From Flavobacterium sp. CYK-55 (GTDB lineage: Bacteria; Bacteroidota; Bacteroidia; Flavobacteriales; Flavobacteriaceae), in contig NZ_JAHCDK010000006.1 in assembly GCF_018413465.1 (NCBI RefSeq), forward strand, positions 62,001-126,000: a DNA stretch of 64,000 nucleotides, read 5' to 3'. Positions 18,873 to 25,910 of this stretch are shown here, piece by piece. A program made the position numbers and the translations under genes. Every line of letters starts with the position of its first letter. Within the stretch, counting starts at the first letter, position 1. Under the pieces are notes generated by a model. The model made no database searches, was not told the origin of the DNA, and worked only from the letters and a program-made list of their open reading frames with translations.

Positions 18873-19343
18873 CTATTGAATTATTGAATATTCTTTACCT
18901 AAAACCCCTAAAATGGTTTCAATTTGAATGTCTTTTATTCCCGTGATTTTTACCAGGCTTTGCATATTGGAAAGGTTCTCCAGTATTGGAATCTCAACTA
19001 TCAAATCCTTTAAAACAAACTTGCCATTGGCGGGAACTGAAACAAAAGATTTGTTTACCGTAATGGTTGCAATTCGTTTGGCTGTTTTGTCTTTTAGCAC
19101 AATTCTTTTAACTACTGCAATAACACCATCGGGGCTGAAATTATCTTTTGTGGGATTGAAAAGGGTTACATCTAAATTGAACCGCATTCTTTTGAAATTG
19201 ATGTCAAAATTTCTAAATCCAGTCGGCAACGCTTTGAGTTTTCCCATTGTTTCTTTCCACTTATTTACTTTGTTTTTGTACCATAGTACACCAACTCCTA
19301 CTACTGCGCCTACAATAACAATGTGCTTTGCTTTTATACCCAT
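18873..19343 (-). CDS. Single-span membrane protein with LEA2-like beta domain
   Basis: 156 residues. One N-terminal membrane segment (about 7-22, HIVIVGAVVGVGVLWY), then a basic stretch, then a beta-rich domain with FNLDVTLFNPTKDNF and PANGKFVLKDLIVEIPI. This pattern resembles water-stress (WHy)/LEA type 2 domains, which form an Ig-like sandwich. The gene overlaps the start of its downstream operon partner region by 10 bp with the lipoprotein gene upstream (19334). Topology fits a virion-membrane or inner-membrane protein of the element. Function unknown. Confidence 0.65.
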   Translation of the reverse strand: MGIKAKHIVIVGAVVGVGVLWYKNKVNKWKETMGKLKALPTGFRNFDINFKRMRFNLDVTLFNPTKDNFSPDGVIAVVKRIVLKDKTAKRIATITVNKSFVSVPANGKFVLKDLIVEIPILENLSNMQSLVKITGIKDIQIETILGVLGKEYSIIQ

Positions 19344-19888
19344 AAACTTGTTTTGTTTCTGATAAATCCAACCGTTTTAAAACCAATAAAAAGAAGTGTT
19401 GCAATTCCCAAAACCATTAAAAACTTCTCCAGTTTTGATAAAGGTTTTTCAATCTCAATTGGAATCTTTTTTACCTTAATGATAGTTTTATCATTTGCTG
19501 TTTTGGTAGTTGTATTTTCATTTTTGGTCTGTGCCATTTTAGAGTAGAACTCCAATTGTTTAGTTAGTTTGTTAAACTCAAGTTTATAGCTGTTGTCTCC
19601 TGAATTTTTTGAAGTATTTAGCTTTGATAATATTTCATCAATTTTTGCATTTACTAGGCTATCAACTTCTTTGTTTCCTGTATTGCTTTGAACAACTGGA
19701 GTAATTAATTTGTCATCGATTGCCTGATTAATAATTACATTTCTTAGGCTATCTCTTCTTTGAATTTCACTTTTGAGAAGAATGTTTTCCTGTTTGTATT
19801 TTTTAGCTGAAGAACAGCCGATAAAAACCAAAGAAAGTAGCACCAGTAAAAGTGAGATTGCAAATGATTTATTGATTATCTGTTTCAT
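19334..19888 (-). CDS. Lipoprotein with C-terminal membrane segment: candidate unimolecular spanin
   Basis: 184 residues. The N-terminus is a lipoprotein signal (LSLVFIGCSS; Cys25). The middle is a polar, Lys/Glu/Gln-rich helical region (about 30-150). The C-terminus has one hydrophobic segment (about 156-176, FLMVLGIATLLFIGFKTVGF) and a short basic tail. A lipid anchor at one end and a membrane span at the other is the layout of unimolecular spanins, such as phage T1 gp11, which fuse outer and inner membranes in the last lysis step. It lies directly after a holin-like gene and an endolysin, as spanins do. Assignment is by topology and position; spanins share little sequence. Confidence 0.7.
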   Translation of the reverse strand: MKQIINKSFAISLLLVLLSLVFIGCSSAKKYKQENILLKSEIQRRDSLRNVIINQAIDDKLITPVVQSNTGNKEVDSLVNAKIDEILSKLNTSKNSGDNSYKLEFNKLTKQLEFYSKMAQTKNENTTTKTANDKTIIKVKKIPIEIEKPLSKLEKFLMVLGIATLLFIGFKTVGFIRNKTSLWV

Positions 19889-20018
19889 TATTGTATTTTT
19901 TAAAAGTTGATTTTAGAGTAAAGAATATCATTTCGCCTGCCTCAAGAAATTGGATAAAATCAAACCCCCAATACATACTGGCGATTACCACCAATTTGTT
20001 AAAGAGTTGTCTTTTCAC
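19869..20018 (-). CDS. Small 49-residue ORF coupled between holin-like and spanin-like genes
   Basis: GTG start at 20018 inside the last 20 bp of the holin-like gene. The stop at 19869-19871 lies just inside the next gene, so both ends overlap. The predicted peptide starts MKRQLFNKLVVIASMYWGFD and contains one amphipathic-to-hydrophobic stretch. The tight overlaps fill what would otherwise be a gap in a packed operon, which is the main support. No ATG is available at this end. It could be a holin partner or a chance frame. Confidence 0.4.
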   Translation of the reverse strand: MKRQLFNKLVVIASMYWGFDFIQFLEAGEMIFFTLKSTFKKYNNETDNQ

Positions 20019-20355
20019 TTATTAATTGTTTTAGCTTGTCAAAAATTGCCCCCAATAAATCTTCCATTCTTTTATGGAAAATGGTTGAAAAAGAACCGCA
20101 CCAAGCACAAACCACATAAGTAAAAAGTTTGCTAGTGTGCAGGAACTGGTCAAAGAAACCATACACCAAGAGAGCAACAAAAAATGATACAATTGCTTCG
20201 GCTAAAAACCATTTCCAAGAAGCTTTTGCTCCCTGTCTCACTTGCTTTATTATTTTCACAAATGCTCCCATACTCACAAGCAAAAGGAATAATAGAAAAT
20301 CGATTAATTGTTTGGAATGATTGTTAAGCCATTCCCATATTTGTTGTTTTGTCAT
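19999..20355 (-). CDS. Holin-like membrane protein
   Basis: 118 residues with membrane segments at about 16-35 (LIDFLLFLLLVSMGAFVKII), 48-70 (FLAEAIVSFFVALLVYGFFD) and a weaker one at about 75-92 (KLFTYVVCAWCGSFSTIF). The tail is charged, ending KQLISEKTTL. The arrangement and size match phage holins of the LydA/holin-superfamily kind. It sits between the GH19 endolysin upstream and the spanin candidate downstream, which strongly suggests that it forms the lesions that release the endolysin. Its ATG overlaps the stop of a 28-residue ORF (ATGA). Confidence 0.7.
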   Translation of the reverse strand: MTKQQIWEWLNNHSKQLIDFLLFLLLVSMGAFVKIIKQVRQGAKASWKWFLAEAIVSFFVALLVYGFFDQFLHTSKLFTYVVCAWCGSFSTIFHKRMEDLLGAIFDKLKQLISEKTTL

Positions 20356-20438
20356 TGCTTGTATAGTTTACTGATTAAGATTGAAAAGCCCAGACCAAAA
20401 ATTGTAATAGGGATTATGTAAGAGTGCTGTCTTGACAT
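20352..20438 (-). CDS. Possible 28-residue membrane peptide overlapping endolysin end
   Basis: ATG at 20438, inside the 3' end of the endolysin gene in another frame. The stop TGA overlaps the holin ATG (ATGA). The peptide (MSRQHSYIIPITIFGLGFSI, then LISKLYKQ) is one membrane span with a basic end. Overlap at both sides suggests translational coupling. Size and place would suit an antiholin or accessory holin, but the frame is short and may be chance. Confidence 0.45.
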   Translation of the reverse strand: MSRQHSYIIPITIFGLGFSILISKLYKQ

Positions 20439-21055
20439 TTTTTTTTTAATATCCCCATTGTATCAACAGAGATATAATAATTGAGTTGTTTTACTCTTTC
20501 CTCTAAATTGGTTAAGCCTCCGTTTATCTTTTCGGTTATGGAATTGATGTTGTTTTTATCGGCTATTGGATTAAGCTTGAATCTTACCGACCAAAACCAA
20601 CCTGCTATATCAATTGCTATATCGGGTCTTGAGGCTAAATCGGGATTTGCAATTACATCATGCCCGGAATAATCTTTATAAGCTTGGTAGTTGGCTCTCC
20701 CTGTAAGTTGAATAAGTCCACGACCTCTAAAACGCCAACCATCACCAACCTGTGTATTCCCTAAATTTATTCTTCCCCAATTGCCACCATACACAATATT
20801 TGCAATGGCTTGTTGATTGGCTTTTTGTTTTGCTGTTCTGCCGTATTGGTTAGCCTGTGCAACCGAAATTTGATTAGTTCCGAAAGTTTTAATTAATCCT
20901 TGTGGGGAGTAATTCAAACTTTCTGTAAACTTTATAAACCCTCCACTTTCCTCGTGTATTTGTGCCAAAAAATGCGCAATCCGTCTAGGAGTATTGATAG
21001 CATACTTTTTAAAAATGCTTAAAAAAGTGATGCTGTTTGTCAGTAAAAATTCCAT
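20414..21055 (-). CDS. GH19-family endolysin
   Basis: 213 residues, a single lysozyme-like GH19 domain with no signal peptide. Motifs: RIAHFLAQIHEESGGF near residues 25-40, where the first Glu of HEE is the likely catalytic acid; then WRFRGRGLIQLTGRANYQ, the family's second signature; and DIAGWFW. GH19 members in phages cut peptidoglycan glycan strands. Lack of a signal peptide means a holin is needed for release, and one follows. The upstream gene's stop overlaps this start (TAATG). Confidence 0.88.
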   Translation of the reverse strand: MEFLLTNSITFLSIFKKYAINTPRRIAHFLAQIHEESGGFIKFTESLNYSPQGLIKTFGTNQISVAQANQYGRTAKQKANQQAIANIVYGGNWGRINLGNTQVGDGWRFRGRGLIQLTGRANYQAYKDYSGHDVIANPDLASRPDIAIDIAGWFWSVRFKLNPIADKNNINSITEKINGGLTNLEERVKQLNYYISVDTMGILKKKCQDSTLT

Positions 21056-21198
21056 TACAATACTACTTTTTTGGGTTCTTTAATTGGCTTGTTCTCTGTC
21101 TCTTTAATTTCAGGTGCTTTCTCGCTATCCATAGTGGCAACAACTAAAATTCCTGCTACGGCTAGTGAAAGCCATAATGCTCCGCTTGTACTCATCAT
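21055..21198 (-). CDS. 46/47-residue single-span membrane protein
   Basis: Starts at the double ATG (21198 or 21195), which overlaps the stop of the upstream gene. It ends TAATG, overlapping the endolysin start. Sequence: a short N-terminus, one membrane segment (ALWLSLAVAGILVVAT), then a Lys/Glu/Pro-rich tail. It has clear translational coupling on both sides. Small single-span proteins of this kind are typical of the membrane of tectivirus-like particles and of lysis regulators; function unknown. Confidence 0.65.
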   Translation of the reverse strand: MMSTSGALWLSLAVAGILVVATMDSEKAPEIKETENKPIKEPKKVVL

Positions 21199-21896
21199 TA
21201 AAAGTCTTTTAGTTTGATTTGTTTAACCCCTTTTTGGGTGAATAGTGCGTTTTCTGTATTGCGCCCAAAATCTCCGTCAACCTTGATTTTAAGTAGTGTT
21301 TGCAAGGCTTTTACTTCTTGTCCTTTGCTTCCTTTTTTCAAGAGTTTGCTTTTATCTACCCCCGAACCATTTGATGAACTAACTGATGGAACTGTTGGGT
21401 AAATTTTACCTACTGGTTTTATAACATCATGGTCAGCAATCCAATAAATATCATTTAGCAATGCTCCGTTTCTTTGTACTACATATCGATACGTTCCGTC
21501 AGGTCTTAAACCAACCCAAATGATAGTACCGATTTTATCTCCTTTTTTAAAAGTGGCTTTTCGGATTCCCTCACTGATATAATTCCCGTCAGCCATTTTT
21601 CTAGCATCATAGGTTTTTGTACCGTAAAATCCTGTTGCCATTACTTCCTGCCCAATACTGTATCTGAAACTATCAGCTACTACTGGAGCTTTAACTGGTG
21701 CTTGTGGTTTTACTGGTGTTTGTACCTTGATTGGATTGGTAGCCAATGTTGGAGTTTTTATAGGTGCTATAGGCTCAATCGGTTCTTCGATGTAATCCTG
21801 CTGTTTGTCATTACCTTTTTGAACAAAATAATAGATACCACCACCTACCGCTAGGGCTATACCGCCTCCAATCCATAATTTATCTTCTGTGGTCAT
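21198..21896 (-). CDS. Membrane-anchored protein with C-terminal peptidoglycan-binding domain
   Basis: 232 residues. N-terminal membrane span (about 8-26, WIGGGIALAVGGGIYYFVQ), a Pro/Lys-rich linker (about 40-75), a middle SH3-like beta domain (SFRYSIGQEVMATGFYG to YWIADHDVI), and a C-terminal PG_binding_1 domain (LLKKGSKGQEVKALQTLL, then DGDFGRNTENAL). This would place a cell-wall-binding module on a membrane anchor. In a membrane-containing phage it could serve entry or wall contact during lysis. It is separated by 1 bp from the previous gene and overlaps the next by one codon. Confidence 0.7.
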   Translation of the reverse strand: MTTEDKLWIGGGIALAVGGGIYYFVQKGNDKQQDYIEEPIEPIAPIKTPTLATNPIKVQTPVKPQAPVKAPVVADSFRYSIGQEVMATGFYGTKTYDARKMADGNYISEGIRKATFKKGDKIGTIIWVGLRPDGTYRYVVQRNGALLNDIYWIADHDVIKPVGKIYPTVPSVSSSNGSGVDKSKLLKKGSKGQEVKALQTLLKIKVDGDFGRNTENALFTQKGVKQIKLKDF

Positions 21897-21897
21897 T

Positions 21898-22320
21898 TTA
21901 TAATTGTTTTGGATAATTTGATTTTAATAATTGATAATCTTCTGTACTTAATTCCTCTTTGAGCCAAACCTTTAAAGGGTGCTTTGTTGGTGTTTGCCAA
22001 AGAGCAAAGTAGGTGTTACCTGTTAGGGTGTTATAATATCTATTTCCAAAGGCTGTAATCACTTTTGAAAATTGGGCTTCAGTTACTCCAGTAAGTGCCG
22101 TAAAAATGGTTTTGCGCTTTTCGGTGTTTGTGAAATTGGCTTCTTTCATAGCACTATAAAGCATTGTGGCAACTTCTTTAGCATTGAAACTCGAATCCTT
22201 TAAACTGGCATCCAAATACGCTCCTGCCTTTTTATTTTTACTGGACTCTGAAACTGCCAAAAGCATTATTCCCAGTCCTGCAAGTCCAATGGTTACAGGG
22301 ATAATTTTTGTACTGTCCAT
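21898..22320 (-). CDS. Single-span membrane protein with helical C-terminal domain (paralogue 1)
   Basis: 140 residues. A membrane segment at about 6-24 (IIPVTIGLAGLGIMLLAVS) and a soluble helical domain at about 45-140. The domain reads KEVATMLYSAMKEANFTN, LTGVTEAQFSKVITAFGNRY, then PLKVWLKEELSTEDYQLL. The spacing matches the C-terminal half of the next gene upstream (22322-22816), so the two look like diverged duplicates. Unknown function; structural membrane protein likely from context. Confidence 0.6.
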   Translation of the reverse strand: MDSTKIIPVTIGLAGLGIMLLAVSESSKNKKAGAYLDASLKDSSFNAKEVATMLYSAMKEANFTNTEKRKTIFTALTGVTEAQFSKVITAFGNRYYNTLTGNTYFALWQTPTKHPLKVWLKEELSTEDYQLLKSNYPKQL

Positions 22321-22321
22321 C

Positions 22322-22816
22322 TTAAAAAAAGTGAGGTATTAAAAAACGTAATTCCATAAGTTCGCTTGGGCTAAACTGGTCAGCAAACCATTCTATCATT
22401 GTCATTTGCTTTGATAAGGGATTAATTCCTTTTCTCTGCCCAAACTCGTTGTAAATCCTGATAAATCCATTGTGATTAACTCCCATCAGATTTTGTTTTA
22501 CAGATTTAAACCCATTTCCAAAACCATACATTGCACTAAAAATGGCTTCCGCTTTATTCTTTGCCATTCCAGTAGAAATATTACTCGGCTTTTCTCTTTT
22601 ATCTTCACTTAATTTGGAAAAACCGTTAAAAATCTTCTTATAAACAAAATATCCAACCCCAAGAAAAAAGCCTGTTTTAAGTACACCCTTTACAATGGAA
22701 GCCGTTGCATTTACTGTAGCATTGGCATTGTCAAGCGTATTGGCGATTGCCTTTTGCCCTTGTGGGGAAGAAGCTATTGCCATAACTGCGGGATTGTGTA
22801 AACCTTGTCTTTTCAT
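22322..22816 (-). CDS. Single-span membrane protein with helical C-terminal domain (paralogue 2)
   Basis: 164 residues. An amphipathic Ala/Asn-rich N-terminus, a membrane segment at about 44-62 (VLKTGFFLGVGYFVYKKIF), then a helical domain (about 85-164): NKAEAIFSAMYGFGN, LMGVNHNGFIRIYNEFGQRK, and MIEWFADQFSPSELMELRFL. It parallels the domain of the downstream neighbour. One bp separates the two genes. Unknown function. Confidence 0.6.
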   Translation of the reverse strand: MKRQGLHNPAVMAIASSPQGQKAIANTLDNANATVNATASIVKGVLKTGFFLGVGYFVYKKIFNGFSKLSEDKREKPSNISTGMAKNKAEAIFSAMYGFGNGFKSVKQNLMGVNHNGFIRIYNEFGQRKGINPLSKQMTMIEWFADQFSPSELMELRFLIPHFF

Positions 22817-23034
22817 TGTCTCTGTTGTTGGCTGTAGCGACTGCTCCCAATTTCATTTTTACTTCGGGAAGTTCATTTTAAGTTTCATAAAGGGTTGCCC
22901 CAGTAATCCGCTTAATCTTACTACTCCCGTTTCATCTTTACTTTCTTAAATTGGAGCAATTGTTACAGCTATTTCTTTGTTGTTGTTTCACTTGCCTGTA
23001 AATGGAGCTTACAGACAAGCTACTCCAACACTAC
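22817..23034. other. Non-coding gap in the operon with an 11-bp inverted repeat
   Basis: The only long non-coding gap within the structural-type operon. It contains CTTGCCTGTAA (22992-23002) and TTACAGACAAG (23010-23020), a stem with one mismatch and a 7-nt loop. No T-run follows on either strand, so it is more likely an RNA-processing or protein-binding site than a terminator. An internal promoter is possible but no clear TAnnTTTG was found. Confidence 0.5.
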
Positions 23035-23229
23035 CTACATTATGAACTCTTTTATTGTTTGCCAACTCTCGGCATTAGTTACCATTGCAATTGCCTTTTG
23101 AGAGTTTTTAAGTTCTACTAACTTCTCTAAAACCTCATTATCTAAATCGGCAAGGGTTTCAATCAATTTTGCTTTTTTCTGTAGTTTGAAAGGATTTGTT
23201 TCCTTTGTTTTTATGGTTAATGCGCTCAT
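23035..23229 (-). CDS. Small 64-residue helical protein
   Basis: 64 residues, charged and helical: LKLQ-type basic start, then IETLADLDNEVLEKLVEL, which looks like a short coiled coil, and a closing SWQTIKEFIM. Its first base overlaps the end of the upstream gene. No membrane segment. No family recognised; likely a small structural or assembly protein from its place in the operon. Confidence 0.6.
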   Translation of the reverse strand: MSALTIKTKETNPFKLQKKAKLIETLADLDNEVLEKLVELKNSQKAIAMVTNAESWQTIKEFIM

Positions 23230-24020
23230 TATACTAGCATTTGATGTTGTTGTAATAATTGAAATAACTCTTGTGAAAAAACATTGTTTTCGCTCTTCTC
23301 ATTGATTTTTTGATAGATCACTTGTAAAAGTGTTATGGTATCATCATCAAGGGTTTTTATGATTTCCAAAAACGATTTTTTAACTTCTGAATAAGTTTCG
23401 TTTTCTGCATCATCGGTCGAGGCAACTCCCAAACCATTTGCTTCAACTGGTACATTAAATCCCAATCCTTTTAAAATCATTGGGGCTTGCTTAACAACAC
23501 CTAAAAGCATATTATTTAAACTATCGTTGCTCTCTTTCGTGTACCGTCTTTGCAACTTCTCTTCATTGAGTGCCTCGTTTTTAGCTTTGAGTTCTTTATT
23601 TTCCCTTTCTGATTCCTCCAGTTTTCTTGCGAGTTCTGCTCGGTCATAGGCTTGAAGCTTTAAATCAAAAATCTCCGTCATTCCCAATCCCATCAGTCCG
23701 CTTTTCATTTTCTTTTTCTTCTTTCTTTTGGCAATTGGTTTTTCCTCTACTTCATTTGATTTTCCAAAACTTACATCGAAAGGGTCGCCCTCCATTTTAA
23801 AGGCATTTGCTCCATTTTTGCGTTTCTCCTGTAGGGTTAGTTTTTTGTAACCATCGGCAAAAACTTTCTCGAAAAACTCTTCGGCAGTACCATATTCATT
23901 TTTTATTTGCTCGTGGGTTACATTGCGAAAAATCGGCTTGGAAGTCTCCCTGTCATAAACCGTTACAGCACAAAACTTGTCGCTGTTGAGTTTATCCATC
24001 AAATCATCTAATTGCTCCAT
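23229..24020 (-). CDS. Coiled-coil protein of the structural-type operon
   Basis: 263 residues. N-terminal mixed domain (about 1-85), a very basic patch (KRKKKKKMKSG, about 98-108), a long coiled coil (about 120-165, LARKLEESERENKELKAKNE), and a C-terminal helical part with many acidic residues. No catalytic motif or membrane segment. It lies 1 bp after the previous gene. A scaffold, DNA-contact or internal virion protein would fit the basic patch, but this is a guess from composition. Confidence 0.55.
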   Translation of the reverse strand: MEQLDDLMDKLNSDKFCAVTVYDRETSKPIFRNVTHEQIKNEYGTAEEFFEKVFADGYKKLTLQEKRKNGANAFKMEGDPFDVSFGKSNEVEEKPIAKRKKKKKMKSGLMGLGMTEIFDLKLQAYDRAELARKLEESERENKELKAKNEALNEEKLQRRYTKESNDSLNNMLLGVVKQAPMILKGLGFNVPVEANGLGVASTDDAENETYSEVKKSFLEIIKTLDDDTITLLQVIYQKINEKSENNVFSQELFQLLQQHQMLV

Positions 24021-24021
24021 T

Positions 24022-24297
24022 TTAAATTAGTTTCTTGTAGATAAGTAGTATTTTGTTTTTTGGGGTGTAGCCCTTTTTGCTGTTATTGGTATCTGTGTAG
24101 ATTACCTCTAATTGCACTTTTGAATAAGTCCCGTCCGGCACAACTAAGATTTGCTTTTGGGTTGGGTATATCAGAACTCCGTTAACCTGTGCTATGCTTG
24201 TGCCTTTATTGACAACGCAAAGTGAAGTAACATTCTCTAAAACTGGGATTTGCTCTTCTCTAAATTCCTTTGTTATAAAAGCCGATTCTACAAACAT
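24022..24297 (-). CDS. Small beta-rich protein, possible minor capsid protein
   Basis: 91 residues of alternating hydrophobic beta-strand pattern (TSLCVVNKGTSIAQVNGVLI, KQILVVPDGTYSKVQLEVIY) with a basic C-terminus. No signal peptide or membrane span. Two bp from the upstream beta-rich gene. Size and strand content suit a small capsid or vertex component; no family recognised. Confidence 0.55.
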   Translation of the reverse strand: MFVESAFITKEFREEQIPVLENVTSLCVVNKGTSIAQVNGVLIYPTQKQILVVPDGTYSKVQLEVIYTDTNNSKKGYTPKNKILLIYKKLI

Positions 24298-24299
24298 TG

Positions 24300-24674
24300 C
24301 TACATTTTTTTAACGTTATTATTATACAGGAACACCACATGAAATTTTAGAGGTCTCTCTGATTCTAGTTTGTCCTCTAGTGTGAAAATCAGAGTGTAAT
24401 CCTTGTTGCCAGTATCAAAATTTAAAGGCTTAAAACTCTTCTCATATTCTCCACCGTTTGACTGTCTCCAGTTGTCAATATGCACCGATGGAATAATTGC
24501 AATGCTATTATCGTCTTTCATTTCAACGGATGCCATTGCGTTTGTCAATTTCTCAACTCCATTGGTATAAAGTGCTGCACCAGTAGTAAAACCTGTTGGC
24601 AGTTTAAAGTTTACCGATGTATCACTTTCTCCTGGTTTAATTAGTGCCTTTACAACGTATTGAATTTGTCTCAT
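24300..24674 (-). CDS. Beta-rich protein, candidate capsid protein (single jelly-roll size)
   Basis: 124 residues with about eight predicted strands by eye, for example IQYVVKALIKP, TSVNFKLPTGFT, NSIAIIPSVHIDNW, YTLIFTLED and PLKFHVVFLYNN. No Cys, signal or membrane segment. It follows the 185-residue beta-rich gene after a hairpin. Both end with a similar 'P-L-(hydrophobic)-(hydrophobic)-x-(hydrophobic)' closing strand. Pairs of single jelly-roll capsid proteins are known in sphaerolipovirus-like phages such as P23-77; that comparison is a hypothesis only. Confidence 0.5.
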   Translation of the reverse strand: MRQIQYVVKALIKPGESDTSVNFKLPTGFTTGAALYTNGVEKLTNAMASVEMKDDNSIAIIPSVHIDNWRQSNGGEYEKSFKPLNFDTGNKDYTLIFTLEDKLESERPLKFHVVFLYNNNVKKM

Positions 24675-24688
24675 GTCTTTTGGGATTT

Positions 24689-24718
24689 AAAAGCCATAGC
24701 CCTAGAACTATGGCTTTT
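24689..24718 (-). terminator. Intra-operon hairpin (attenuator or terminator) after the 185-residue gene
   Basis: Perfect 11-bp stem AAAAGCCATAG / CTATGGCTTTT, 8-nt loop. On the minus strand it is followed by TTTTAAAT. It sits between two genes of one operon, so partial termination would lift the upstream genes' mRNA above that of the downstream genes. Confidence 0.7.
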
Positions 24719-24732
24719 TGAGTTTTGAAATA

Positions 24733-25290
24733 CTATTTTTTTGCTTCTGTTACTCTGAACTCCAATCGCATAAAGAGTGGTTTCCCTGTTGGAATTGTAA
24801 CCCCTTTTGGAAATTCTAATTCCAGTTTGAACTCTTCTTTTGCTCTTAAAAGCGGAGTAGTTGCAATTGGTCTGTGGTCGTCCTGTTTGAAGTTTTGAGT
24901 ATCGGTCATCGGCAAATCAATAAGCATATCATTGGTTTGGATAAGTCTCAAATCAGCATTTTGCAGTTGTGCCGGTATTCTTTCCGAATTTTGCCAGTTG
25001 GCATTTGTTACATCTGTTCCGTCAGAGGTAAACAAGGTGCGGACAGAATCAATGACAACATCACGACCAGAGTTTAAAAGGTTTCCGTCAAAGTTGGTTA
25101 CTCCGACTAATTTTTTTGTATTGGCATCAACCAATTGGTTAATCCCGCTCATTCCGTCAACCTTTACATTTAAGTAGAATGTTTTATCTACTAATTTGGT
25201 TGCCTGTGGTCGCATAGCTTGTGCGTGTTGGCGTTGTCTTGCTCCTAAAACTTTTATTGCTCTTTGCAATTGTGGATTTCTATTTTCCAT
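24733..25290 (-). CDS. Beta-rich protein, candidate major capsid protein
   Basis: 185 residues. A basic, Gln/Arg-rich N-terminal arm (about 1-30: LQRAIKVLGARQRQHAQAMR) precedes a beta-rich body with KTFYLNVKVDG, KLVGVTNFDG, RDVVIDSVRTLF, NDMLIDLPM, EEFKLELEFPKG and KPLFMRLEFRV. A basic arm plus a compact beta body is usual for capsid proteins. The hairpin directly downstream would favour its expression, as often seen for major capsid genes. No known capsid signature was recognised. Alternative: a major membrane-associated or spike-base protein. Confidence 0.5.
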   Translation of the reverse strand: MENRNPQLQRAIKVLGARQRQHAQAMRPQATKLVDKTFYLNVKVDGMSGINQLVDANTKKLVGVTNFDGNLLNSGRDVVIDSVRTLFTSDGTDVTNANWQNSERIPAQLQNADLRLIQTNDMLIDLPMTDTQNFKQDDHRPIATTPLLRAKEEFKLELEFPKGVTIPTGKPLFMRLEFRVTEAKK

Positions 25291-25329
25291 TTTTTTGTTT
25301 GAATTAAATTTTTACTTTTCTTTTTGGAA

Positions 25330-25899
25330 TTACATTATGTAATTGCCGTCTGCATCGATATAAGCTCCTAAACCATCTTCATCTTCATAAGCCCCTAGAC
25401 CATCTTCAACATAGTTTCCACTTGCATCGATATAACCACCTAATCCGTCTTCATCATCATATCCGTTTAAACCGTTTTCAACATAATTGCCGTTTACATC
25501 AATGTAACCACCCAATCCGTCTTCGTGGTAATTGCCATAGGCATCGATATAGCCATTTAGACCGTTTACTGCTCCTGAAAGACCTACAGCTTTTTGCATA
25601 AATCTTCCCATTGCGCTATCCGAACTTAGCTTTGAGGCGATGGTTTCAGATGAAAAAATGTTTTTTACCAGTTCTAAACCGTGAGCAATGGAAACACCAA
25701 TTGCCGAACCTCTCATAAGGGAACTTTTACTATCACTCCCTTTTACCTTTACTGCCAAGAATCCTGCTCCGACAGCTACTACACCATTTACAACACCTTT
25801 TACCGTGTTTGATGATGTCTCTGTCATTGTACCTGTAAGACCTCTTGAGAGTGCGCCTACAGCAACGGCAGAACTAATTGTTATTAACTCCTGTTTCAT
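25330..25899 (-). CDS. Gly-rich membrane protein with C-terminal acidic GYID repeats
   Basis: 189 residues. The N-terminal half is hydrophobic and Gly/Ala/Val-rich (ISSAVAVGALSRGLTG, GVVNGVVAVGAGFLAVKV), suggesting membrane insertion. From about residue 112 come tandem acidic repeats of the form G-L-(N/G)-(G/A)-Y-(I/D)-D-x-(Y/N/S/D)-G-N-Y-x-E-D. About seven GLxxY units are visible, the last ending DADGNYIM. The Asp-rich loops could bind calcium. Located 39 bp upstream of the beta-rich 185-residue gene. Could be a vertex or attachment protein. No family recognised. Confidence 0.6.
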   Translation of the reverse strand: MKQELITISSAVAVGALSRGLTGTMTETSSNTVKGVVNGVVAVGAGFLAVKVKGSDSKSSLMRGSAIGVSIAHGLELVKNIFSSETIASKLSSDSAMGRFMQKAVGLSGAVNGLNGYIDAYGNYHEDGLGGYIDVNGNYVENGLNGYDDEDGLGGYIDASGNYVEDGLGAYEDEDGLGAYIDADGNYIM

Positions 25900-25910
25900 T
25901 TTTGTTTTTA

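Noticed and set aside
19334..19888. Tail-fibre or ordinary structural lipoprotein
   Set aside because: The C-terminal membrane span and position after holin and endolysin fit a spanin better.
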